Below, one piece after another: positions 40,281-49,484 of a DNA stretch of 64,000 bases. Numbering within the stretch: position 1 is the first letter of the stretch; each line of letters opens with the position of its first letter. The DNA lies in the NCBI RefSeq assembly GCF_035582795.1, contig NC_134379.1, positions 2,294,001 through 2,358,000 on the forward strand, written 5' to 3'. The DNA is from Mycteria americana (Eukaryota > Chordata > Aves > Ciconiiformes > Ciconiidae). A program made the position numbers and the translations under genes. The notes under the pieces were generated by a model. The model worked only from the letters and a program-made list of their open reading frames with translations. It was not told the origin of the DNA and made no database searches.

Positions 40281-42509
40281 AACTTGTGAAGTGGCTTGTT
40301 CCAGGACGCAGCCAGAAAAAAATGTTGCTTTTGCTCCTTGCTGGTACCCAAAGGCTGTCATCTCCGGTGAGAGCTCCGCAGAAATACACGGGCAGGGAGA
40401 AGCCCTCCCGTGACGCGGGAGAAGCCTTGAAGGTTGACAAAAAGGGCCTTAAACATAATGAAGCTGTGTAAGTGAAACCTTCTTTGTGGCTAGGATTTGA
40501 AAGATGCCTCACCGAGTAACATATAAAATATTCTGCAAGCGCTTAAGGTACTGTCCATTTGGGAAAGCCCATGGGGAGCAGGAAGAATGATCTTCCCCTC
40601 AAATCCCACTGGTGTGCTCGCAGCAATCCGGAGTTAAACTGTGGTTTAACTCTCTTCTTTGGTTTCTATAGATCTGAGGATGCATGAAAAACTGGATTGG
40701 GGCGGGGGGAACAGACACTCATGTAATGTATCTTCTCTTAGAATGTACACAAGAGGGACTTTGCAAAGCACTACCTACAGGTATTAATACCATTGTACTT
40801 CTCCGTAACGTAATCTCAATGGGTATTTCAGGTGAATTCTTTATTTTGTAATGTGCTTTATTAGGCAATTACACTTTTTATAGGTCTAACTTTCCTTTTT
40901 GTTTAAAAGTCAGTCTTGATGCTTTCTTGGCTGAACATCTTCCCCTCCCCTAGGTACTTATAGGTGTATAAAGTATATATAATTATTCAAAATGGAGAAT
41001 TTTTACCTTCCAATTTTTATAGAGAAAATACTGTTAAATTACACACAGTCCATTTTTTAGGTGAAGTTTAATTTTGAAAGCAGATTTCAGTTTTTAGTAT
41101 TTTTTTCCCTTTGAAATGTCATCCTTTCAGAATGCCTCCAGACTAGTGATTAGTCTTGGTTTTTAATCTCTAGTTCCTTTTCTTACTTACCGTTTCCCTA
41201 GCGCAGTTTAACTCATGATAAAAATAGTGATGAGTGAAGTGTATTTTTTTAAATGGGTAGTCAGTCTCCTATGATGCTTGTTTGTCACTGAAACCGGGGC
41301 CAAGAGACACAACCATGAAACCCGAACGGGACGCAGCTGCTGGCAAAACTCACTTTTATTTCAGCGGGCCAAAACTTCCTCCGTGCTCATCTGCAGAAGC
41401 AGGAGGAGATCTCCCTCTGCCAGCGCGGGACTGCGCTTTGTACTTGGGATACGGAAGGACGCCGAGATCCATGTGTTGATATTGTTGGAAAAAACGGTGT
41501 GGAAGTATTTGGGGTTTTTTATGTGCGGTTTTGTCTACGTGTGTCCTGGATACCGGATAAAAGAAGGGTTTGCAGGGGAACGGGCTATACCTAAGTGCAT
41601 ATGGGGAACGGGCTATATCTAAGTGCATACGGGAAACGTCTTTGGGGCTTTGGATGCCCTTGCAATGCTGAGGGCTTTGCAGTAACCGTTCACGGTGGTG
41701 TCTCCACGCGCAGGTTTGGCGTTAATGCAGTTTGTGGAGCCTATGGCCAACCTCGTGACTTCCCTGGCCAGAGGGGTTCAGAAGGCTCTCACGTGCCCGT
41801 GTGCCACCAAGCCCCCCCAGTAAGTGGCCTTGGGCCTAATTTAAAGTCTGTGAACTTCTGCAGCTGTCCTCGCTGACCACGCTGGACCTCGAACTGGAGC
41901 CTAGGAATTACTGAGCGCCGTTTCCTTCCCCCGGTGAGTAACTTTAAGCAAGTGGCATTTGCCCAGTCTGGTAAAACTCTTGTCTCTGCAGTAAATTTGA
42001 AACCTGACTTCTGGGTCGGAGCTGATCAAAGCCCCCGTATCAAATTCACTCTGATCTAGACTTTTATTCCAACCAGGTCAGGTTTTACTCCTGATCCAAA
42101 TGAGGTTGAGGCCATTTGAGCAGTTCTGTATCAGTGATAACTATTTCAGCCCTAGTGGCTTTTAGTCTGGGGAAACCAGAAACCTACTTGCGCTGCAATC
42201 CTCACGTGGTTCAGCTTGGAGAAAACCTTTAACCATGGCTGCTGTTCCTTACAACCTCAGCTGTTCGGCTGGGACGTCGGAAGATAAATGTTTTGAAATA
42301 GCCAAATTAATTGCCTGGCTTTTGTGATGAGGATCAGGAACTGCGGGACAACTGGATGGCCTGTAAACGGATTACCCAAGTGATGGGAACGGATCACAGT
42401 ATTCTTCTCAAGACTGAGGTCCAGATTTGTTTAAAGCCACTGCTCGGTATTACACCATGTTCTCGCTGTTACTTGAGATACATTAGGACAGTTCTGAACA
42501 GGAAACCAA
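40281..42509. other. Intergenic region between convergent SYNRG and DUSP14
   Basis: About 2.2 kb lies between the two inferred 3' ends. It contains a 28-bp tandem duplication at 41575-41630 and a GC-richer patch around 41280-41920. Open frames there are short and match nothing I recognise. Confidence 0.6.
41575..41630 (+). repeat. 28-bp tandem duplication
   Basis: Two adjacent 28-bp units both read 'ggggaacgggctata', then C or T, then 'ctaagtgcata'. They differ at only two positions, so the duplication is recent or maintained. Confidence 0.93.
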
Positions 42510-42528
42510 CACATGTTCTTGTTTAATC

Positions 42529-42534
42529 TTTATT
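42529..42534 (-). terminator. DUSP14: DUSP14 polyadenylation signal (AATAAA on - strand)
   Basis: TTTATT on the + strand reads AATAAA on the DUSP14 strand. It is followed by a GT-rich stretch (catgtgttggtttcctgtt) downstream in gene direction. Other hexamers at 43256-43261 and 43281-43286 could serve a shorter 3' UTR. Confidence 0.55.
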
Positions 42535-43318
42535 GATTTTTTTTTTTACAAGTATAGAATCTCATTTAAATCAGATAGCTATCTCGGCATCCAGCAATCT
42601 GCGTATTCCTCCTTCAGAGATGCAACAGAGGACACAAATGTCTCATTGAGGAACGGACTTGCCTTGCTCTGCCTTGCTCTCCTGGTGGCCCAGTTACACT
42701 CCAACGAAACCAGTCCCTTCCCATCCGCAGGGAGGGGAGCGACGTCCAGGAGGCAGCGGCTACGCCACGGAAAGGCTTCTCCCACGTCTCGGGTTGGAAT
42801 CGTTCTCGTCGCATACAGAACAAGGCAAAGCCTTCTCCGTAAAGCCATCCTTGTCCGGGAGGTTGAACAGATCGCCATTTTGCGCAGAAGAATTCTAGAA
42901 TGCAACATAACCTTGAGGACATAATGAAGTGATTTAGAAATGGGCTAAGGCAGATCACGACCATACTTAGAGCTAAGTAATCAAGCGGTTTTACCTACTT
43001 CCAATTTACTGGTTGACTGAGTATTAGAAAACACAGCCCAGCCCCTTCGGAAGGGGGCCATGCACACACAGTTTCCTAAATGTTTCTTTGGCTGTCCAGT
43101 GCGGGGAGGGTTAACCTCTCGCTTCTGTCTTGAGCCACGTTTGGACAAGATCTCTGTTTACTTTCCACCCACAAAAAACACCAGCATTTTTCAGTAGTGT
43201 AAGTGTATTCCAGGACTATTGCCCTGGCATGGAATGAGTGAAAAAGGATCTTGTATTTATTTGATTTGAATAATTCAAATTTTATTTTACTTGTGGCCGA
43301 CATGGACTGACTTCACTC

Positions 43319-43340
43319 TTTTTTTTTTTTTTTTTTTTTT
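43319..43340 (-). repeat. Poly(T) run inside DUSP14 3' UTR
   Basis: Twenty-two T on the + strand give an internal A tract in the DUSP14 message. Oligo-dT priming could start here in cDNA libraries and mimic a 3' end. Confidence 0.95.
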
Positions 43341-43931
43341 GACTTTTAATACAGATTAAGAGCTGACTAAAGATCTCAAACACTATATACTGAGAGTCAC
43401 TACAGATGTTAAAGAAAACACCGGCACTAGCACCGCAGCCCTGCACGCCTGCCTTCCTGGCTCTTGGAAAAACCCACTGCCGTAGAGTAGGACCTCGCTC
43501 GTTCCGTGCTAGTGCCGCTCCCTAGCCACTACAGGATTTTGCAAGGAAGCAAACAAGCTATTAACGAAATATCCAGGCTACCGCATCACAAAGCGCACTT
43601 TGTTCATTAACTCTGCCAAATGCCTTTTAGGCCTTTCCTCGTAGGATACTAATAAACTGACTAAAAAAGGGAGGGAGGCTTTATGAAAGGAATAAACTTA
43701 TAAGGAGACCTCGTTCTGCTAAATCAGAGAAATGCGGATGGGGGAATCCCTGTCGAGAGAAACGCTTTGAAGGGAATCGTTGGCCTTGCAGGTTAGAGAG
43801 GTGAGAATTAGTTGAGGTTCTGCTGTATGGTAAAGAACCAAAGTTGGCTGTAGAAGGAGAAGGGAATGTCTCCAGTCTGGTTGACTCAGAACAGCGTGTC
43901 CCTTCTGTTGTGCTTCCTGTCTGCAGTCACA

Positions 43932-44528
43932 TTAAATTCCCCAGTAAGGCATCAGGGGTCTCCTCTCTCTCTCATAAACGTCTGGGATGATGCCATATGG
44001 TGTCTGTACCATTTTAACCGTCGTCTTCCCAAAGAGCTTCCTCTCGTAGTCTATCAGTTGCCTCCAGAAGCCCACGTTGGGGCGTATAACGGGGCGTCGC
44101 GATTTGACCCAGTTGTATGCCTCAAAGAGGGACACCTTGTGGTACTTCATCAGGTAGGCGATGCAGAGGGTGGCCGACCTGCTCACGCCAGCGGCACAAT
44201 GGACTAAGGTGGCCCCGTGCTTCCGCGCCACGCTGTTTATCTTGTCGGCGACGCTGTCGAAGTACAGGGAGATGGGGGCGTTGGGCATGTCAGCCAAAGG
44301 CACTTTCACGTATTCAAACTGGGGCCAGTTAAAATTGGGAATCTCGATGGTCGCGTTGATTATGCAGGTGATTCCCCGGGAGAGGAGCAGGTGCCGGTTG
44401 GAGGCGACGCTGCCCCGGCTCAGGTAGAGCGAGGGGGTGATTTGGGCGATGCCCCCGAGGGCACCTTCGGAAAGCATTCGTGGAGCCATCAGAGTTCTCG
44501 GTAAGGAGTTGTGGCTTCTGGAGGTCAT
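43932..44528 (-). CDS. DUSP14: Dual-specificity phosphatase 14 (MKP6), complete coding region
   Basis: This atypical dual-specificity phosphatase removes phosphate from Tyr and Thr/Ser of MAP kinases. In T cells it also acts on TAB1 and is recruited after CD28 signalling (established knowledge). The protein has 198 residues, the family length in mammals, all in one exon. The signature HCAAGVSRSAT gives catalytic Cys111 and Arg117; Asp80 in PLADMP is the general acid. It has only the compact catalytic domain and no MAPK-binding domain. The C-terminus ends MPYWGI. I start at ATG 44528-44526 (MTSRSHNSLPRTL) because it matches the mammalian start; a GTG five codons upstream is preceded immediately by an in-frame TGA. 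The start context is weak (T at -3, A at +4). It lies tail to tail with SYNRG. Confidence 0.97.
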   Translation of the reverse strand: MTSRSHNSLPRTLMAPRMLSEGALGGIAQITPSLYLSRGSVASNRHLLLSRGITCIINATIEIPNFNWPQFEYVKVPLADMPNAPISLYFDSVADKINSVARKHGATLVHCAAGVSRSATLCIAYLMKYHKVSLFEAYNWVKSRRPVIRPNVGFWRQLIDYERKLFGKTTVKMVQTPYGIIPDVYERERRPLMPYWGI

Positions 44529-44646
44529 GGAGGATCTTGGCACTCACGCTTCCATTATGGGAAGAGATCCAACGGGATCTTCAGCCAAGGGAAGGATTGT
44601 CTGGCCTGGTGGTGCTAGGACAGCAAGAGCTTCCTCCGCTTAGTCA
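44529..44646 (-). other. DUSP14: DUSP14 5' UTR part of the coding exon
   Basis: On the - strand a strong acceptor (tgttttgcag) ends at 44647, so the coding exon begins at 44646. The 118-nt leader contains one upstream ATG. This matches the known gene layout, where the whole coding region sits in the last exon behind non-coding exons. Confidence 0.75.
44544..44555 (-). promoter_or_regulatory. DUSP14: Upstream ORF ATG-GAA-GCG-TGA before DUSP14
   Basis: This three-codon ORF has a strong start context (A at -3, G at +4) and ends 15 nt before the main ATG, whose context is weak. Such a layout usually lowers or conditions translation of the main frame through start-site competition and poor reinitiation. 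The sequence is directly visible; the regulatory effect is inferred. Confidence 0.7.
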
Positions 44647-45804
44647 CTGCAAAACACAAGCAACGCCACATGAGCGGGGCAGCTGCCCGATGCAAGGCAA
44701 CAGGAAAACCCAACTCTCCCTGCTGTGGCCTGGACAACCTCCTGCTGGCAAACCTCCGTGGGGTAAGGCGGTTCTGGGTTTGCACAGTGCTTATTACCAC
44801 GGGGCCCCCAGGCATCGCCCGGACAGATAATAACAAAAAAGTCTCCCAGCCTAATTAGCTCCAATTACTTGTCGAGGGTTTGGGCAGCCTACCTGTGGGC
44901 CTGGACAGCATTTCACCCGGCTCAGCACGTGGAAGATTAGCTAACGCCTTCTCCATGCGCAAAAGCAGCAACTTCACAACTGGCCAGAGGCCAAGGGGAT
45001 GGTGAGAAACAGCTCACCGGGGCTGGATGCAGATGCCAGCAATTTAGATCGCCCTGCCCTCTCCCCAGTGCCACCCTTCTCCTTTTTTAGGTATACGAAA
45101 GGCCCCACCAAAGTACATAAACAGAGGAAAGTTGCTCATTAGAAAAGGCAGTGAGTCATGTCCATCCAGATCAGTAATCAGCTCTCATCTAGGCTGGGGA
45201 AGTGTGGAAAGAGTGACCTGGTTATGTCAGAAGCGGAGAGTAAATCCGAAGCAGAGGCTGGGACAAGGGAGGCTCTTTTCCTGCTGCTTTCATGACTGAC
45301 TAATGCTTTGGAGAAGGACAGGCTCTGCAAAGGCTTGGGTTCGCCTGTGTGAGCCACGCGCTCCTGCCCACCTCCGCTGGGGTCCCCAGGAAGGACCCCC
45401 GCTTTTATTTCCCCTACTCCTTTAGGACTTTTCCAAAGCCAGCGGAGAAGCCGCAAGCAAGGGGACAAGCCCCGGGGCATTAATAATTTGTAAGTCCCTT
45501 TTAGCTTTGCAGTCTCCAGCCAAAGACGTGCCGTGGGAGAGGCTCCGGTCAGCGCGGGCTGGGGAGTCCCTGCTCTGCCCAGGTACGGCTGAGCCCACCG
45601 AACCCTCACCGGGCTTCGCACGGAGGAGATCTGGGGGATGCTCAGCGCCCCGGGTGAGAGGGCGTCTGTCCCTCCAGCAGTTAACGCCGGGTCAGAGAGT
45701 CCTCAAAGGGCGGAGGGACCCCGACTGCGGCTCCCCCGGCCCTGATCCGCCTGCATCCCGCGCTCCGGGAAACACCGGCAGGTCTCAGCAGCGGCTGGTA
45801 ATGC

Positions 45805-45857
45805 TGCCAGTGGATTTTTGGCATGGCTTTGCGGTATGGTAACTTAATGAGCATTAA
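45805..45857. promoter_or_regulatory. Candidate element: NFI-like inverted repeat plus TTAATGAGCATTAA
   Basis: TGCCA (45805-45809) and TGGCA (45819-45823) form an everted pair of NFI-like half-sites. Twenty bases on, TTAATGAGCATTAA (45844-45857) is an inverted repeat with homeodomain cores. Function is inferred. Confidence 0.35.
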
Positions 45858-46501
45858 CACGGTCTCCTCTGTGGCTTGTTTCCTGCTGGCAGCTACTTGA
45901 GCAGCTCCTGCAACCATGGGCCCAAAGTGCCGGCGCTGCAAGAGTTCGTGCCCCGACAAGAAGATTTTTGCTGCAGCTGTGAGCGCTCGGCTTCCCCTGC
46001 GGACACCCCCCGCCGCAGTCACCCAGCTGGAGCAGCAATGAAAGGCACGGTTTTTCAAAGGAATAAAGTCCTTTGAGTAGGGGAAATCCCTGCTCTCAAA
46101 TAGCTGTTACCGACAACGCAAAGGATTCGGGCACTCACGCTCAGTAGCAAACTGACCTGCTCCAGATCACCGACGGGCACGCGGACGCTGTGGGCTGCTG
46201 AAGCTGGGATGTCTCATAGAGCGCGTCCAACGCTGCGCTGGGGAGAGAAGAGAGCGTGGCGTTTACTGGGATCTGTGCTGGACCCAAACAGGATGCCAGG
46301 CAGCCCCCTCCGCTCAGGTACGTTTAAGCCACCCCATTTAGGTGTTGTCCAAGAACTGGGAAGGAGGACCACAGCTTCCCTGCCCGCTCCTCGGGAAGGC
46401 ACTTGCTGCCCACAGCATAATGCCACCAATTGCTGACAACACAGCATTCAAAATCACGTTAGGCCCAGAGGAATCCGAGGCTGGCACAAAAGTCATGACT
46501 C

Positions 46502-46519
46502 AAAAAAAAAAAAAAAAAA
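46502..46519 (+). repeat. Poly(A) tract
   Basis: This is a run of 18 A in otherwise GC-rich DNA, with no retrotransposon body recognised. Confidence 0.85.
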
Positions 46520-47099
46520 TAGTTTAAGTAATTAATTTGCTCTAACGTCTCCTTTAGCAGTCACCAAGGCTCTTGCCTAGTCCCAGACAGGTAGAGCGGG
46601 TCTGCGTTTCTTTTGACGGTGCCCAAAGCACACCCTCCGGGCAGCCCCTCCGCAAGGGCTGCGCTCCCCGGTCCCGCTCCCTGGGGCACTGCGGGAATTA
46701 CAGGGGCAAACGGGAAGGGGCAGAGCTGGTGCCACGAGCCGCAGCATCCCGCTCCTGGGGAGCGGAGGACGGGGACAGCATCCCCTTCTTTTATTTCTCC
46801 AGCCAGCCCAGAACTAACACAAGTCCCCGGCGTGCAGGTGAAGCAGCTGCCTGCTGGGAAACGCTGCTGGAGCAGGGGAGAGCGAGAGCGATGCCCGTCC
46901 CCAAAACAGCCCTGAGCAAGGCAGACCCTCCCTCGCCCTCCCTGCTGTCCCGCAGCTCGTCCATCGGCCGTCAGCAAGGGGCTGGCGGCTGCTCCGTGCC
47001 CGCCCCGGGACAAGGGCGTGCGGAAGGAGGGCCAGGGAAAGGACTCGGTTTCCCTGTGCGTGGCCTTAAAATGATGAAGGAACCTGCACGCTGAGCTCC

Positions 47100-47700
47100 G
47101 GAGCGGGAGGGAAACGGGCTGGCTTAGCTTTGCAGCCAGGGGCGGAGAAGGGAGAGCCGCTGCGCCTGGTGGGTCTCGGTGCTTCGGGACGGCGGCTGGC
47201 CGGAAAGGCCTTGCACGGTGCCGTGGAGAGGCCCGTGCCGGCACGGCCGCGGTGCAGGGCTGCCGGGAGGCAGGGCGGGCCGGGAGGCTCTGGCAGGCGC
47301 TGGGGAGCTGAGACAAACCTGCCGGGGGCCAAATGACAAACCCGAACGGGATTTTTGCCACCGCACCTCCCTTGAGGATGGCTGGGAAACGTTAGCAGAG
47401 GGCGACCCGCAAACGCGCTGCGGGACGGCAGGAGAGGCTGATGGGTGCTGCCAGGGCCCCTCGCCCCGCTCGCCTGCCACGGGCCTGGGAGCAGGGCAGC
47501 AGCGCCCTGCCTCGCTCCCACGGACCGGGGCACCCGAATCTCTGCCCCAGCGGGGCTCCGACGTGCTGCCCGGGCTCGAGCGCGCCCGCCTGCGCCGCCT
47601 GCTCCTGCCAGCCCCGTGTCCTCGCTGCTACGCCCGGGCTGCGGCTGCTCCCCAGGGGGACTGGGAGCGCACCTCGGGGTGGTTTGGGAAGGGCTTTGCT
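47100..47700. promoter_or_regulatory. CpG-rich segment inside DUSP14 intron, possible CpG island
   Basis: CpG dinucleotides are frequent here by eye, more than in most of the surrounding intron. It could be an alternative promoter or only part of the general GC-rich background. No core promoter element was identified inside it. Confidence 0.35.
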
Positions 47701-47747
47701 GCTTTCCATAAAGTGGTTCCTGTTTGCAGGCAGCAACTTATCCGGAC

Positions 47748-47755
47748 ATTTGCAT
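47748..47755 (+). promoter_or_regulatory. Perfect octamer motif ATTTGCAT
   Basis: This is an exact match to the POU-factor octamer, directly followed by GTGACA. It lies in predicted DUSP14 intron DNA at the edge of the CpG-rich segment. A single 8-bp match is weak evidence. Confidence 0.35.
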
Positions 47756-48150
47756 GTGACAGGCTGGGCTCGCTCTGCAAACTCTGCTGCCGCCGGGCTG
47801 GCAGCAAACTGCCTGCGCACGGCGTGCAGCCCGCTCCCGAGCAGCCACCCGAGACGGCATCGCATGGCGGCCGAGACCGACGGTCAGTCGGACGAGCGGC
47901 TTCCTGCTCCCGGGAAGAGAGGAGCAGTGCAAGGGAGGTGTCCGTCTGTCCCACCTCTGCTTGCTGCCAGCAGCGGCGGGGGAACGGGGCGGATTTTGGG
48001 GCCAGCTGGGAACGCGGGCGGGTGCCCACAGTCCCGTGTCCCAGTTACACACCGCTTCCCTGCGGCTCCAAATGGCCGACGCTGGGCAGCACTGCCTCTG
48101 CTCCAACCAGCTCTCATCCAGAAAGAGTTAATGTTTTGGAGGGAGTTCAT

Positions 48151-48158
48151 TATATAAG
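48151..48158 (+). promoter_or_regulatory. TATA-box-like TATATAAG
   Basis: This is a consensus-quality TATA element in GC-rich DNA about 450 bp downstream of the CpG-rich segment. It reads as TATATAA on both strands. No associated transcript is apparent. Confidence 0.3.
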
Positions 48159-48884
48159 CGAGAGATGAGGCTGCCGTGCTCCATCAGACCACGTCCCCGG
48201 TAGCCGAGGATGCCGCCCAGCCGGCCGCGGCAGGAGCAGATGCTGGAGGAAAGGTGCTAAGGGAGAGGGGCAGGTGCCAGCAGCCCTTCCCGTGCTTCTC
48301 GGCTCTCGCAGCAGGAGCTGGCTGGGATGCCACCGACTGCGACATGCTGTCTCAGGCATGTGACAAAGCCGCGGTCTTCCTGCCCACACATACCAGGCTG
48401 AGCAGCTGCTGGCTTGCAGGGAGCCTGAAAATGAAAGGGGCCTCGTCTGCCTCGGATGGCAGAGGCTGCGCGCTGGGTGCGGCTCCTTGGGCTGATGATT
48501 AGGAGCTACTACCAGGCTTGCAGCTGCGGGTCTTTATCTCTCCTGATAGCTGCACCTTCTCGTAACCCTCCTGCCTGGCCCCAGCCGGCTTCGGACAAAG
48601 GCTTGCCTGAAGTCTGCTGTTTCGCTCCCGTGAAACTCCATTTGCCTTTCTCAACACGCTTGCTTTATCCTGCCGTGTCCCTGCTGTAATCCAATACTGT
48701 TGCTCTTCGTGCAGTAGTTCCCGTCATTGTGCTGGGGCAGAGAGAGAAGGAAAAGAGTGAAAAGCCTCTTCCCAGCCGTTGCTGTGTGCAAAAAAAAAAA
48801 AAAGAGAGAAAAAACAGCTGAAGATCACATGAGGCACGCACGCAGCCCAGCCCTGGCTGTGCCACCTGTGGTACCTGCAAAGGA

Positions 48885-48940
48885 CAGCGGCAGAATGGGC
48901 CAGCACAGCGGCAGAACGGGCCAGCACAGCGGCAAACCAG
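48885..48940 (+). repeat. 21-bp tandem repeat, about 2.6 copies
   Basis: Units starting at 48885, 48906 and 48927 read 'cagcggcagaaygggccagc' plus one base, with a partial third copy. It is a short minisatellite in intron DNA. Confidence 0.92.
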
Positions 48941-49464
48941 CTCCTCGCACGGGCACGGGGAGAGGCGCTGGCTGTGGGTCCTGCTGCGCCTCCTTCAGCC
49001 CCTGCACAGGGACGGGGAGAGCGGCACCGATACAGCCGGTTTGCACCATCTCGTGTAAAAAAAAAAACCCACATCTCCTCCCGTTTCTTCTTGGTCTGAG
49101 TTTCTGAGTGGTCGCGTAGGCTGGGGTGGTCACACAAGCCTGCAGTCAGCGTCCTCGGGGTGCCGGAGCCTGTCGCAGCTGGCTCGTCGCCGCGCGTCGC
49201 CCCGCGAAGGGGCCGCGGGTGCTCCCTGGCGCGCTGCACCTGGGCTGCGAGACGGCACGGGCTGTCGCGCCCGAACCAGGGCTGGCTCTAAAGGAGCAGC
49301 CGAAAGCCGCCTTCCAAAGGAGACGGGACGTGGTTGTGGTTTCCTGCAAAGGGCTGAAATTCCCGGAGGGTGCAGCGTGGTCCTTTGGGCAAAGGCCGGC
49401 TGGTGGTGGGCCGGCAGCAACCAGGTATTCCTGCCGTCGCGTCCTCGTTTGCTGAGCTGACTCC

Positions 49465-49484
49465 AATTAATGGATTAATTAATC
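49465..49484. promoter_or_regulatory. Homeodomain-type palindrome cluster
   Basis: TAATGGATTA (49468-49477), a two-base-spaced homeodomain dimer site, overlaps the perfect 12-bp palindrome GATTAATTAATC (49473-49484). It stands out because the flanks are GC-rich. It could be a homeodomain-bound enhancer core; function is inferred. Confidence 0.45.

Larger units (their letters stand above)
42510..43931 (-). other. DUSP14: DUSP14 3' UTR (predicted)
   Basis: This is inferred from the stop codon to the best polyadenylation signal, about 1.4 kb. A 22-base T run at 43319-43340 reads as poly(A) on the transcript. Two internal AATAAA hexamers just beyond it (43281 and 43256) would give a 3' UTR of about 0.65 kb if used. 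Not confirmed by transcript data. Confidence 0.6.

Noticed and set aside
44529-44543. DUSP14 start five codons upstream of the chosen ATG
   Set aside because: That codon is GTG with a TGA immediately before it; the ATG at 44528 gives the conserved 198-residue protein.
46561-47361. 266-residue open frame on the - strand
   Set aside because: Low-complexity GC-rich translation without homology, overlapped by open frames on the other strand.
47179-48168. 329-residue open frame on the + strand
   Set aside because: It sits in GC-rich DNA where stop codons are rare. Overlapping frames on both strands are equally open, composition is Arg/Ala/Gly/Pro-rich, and no domain is recognisable.
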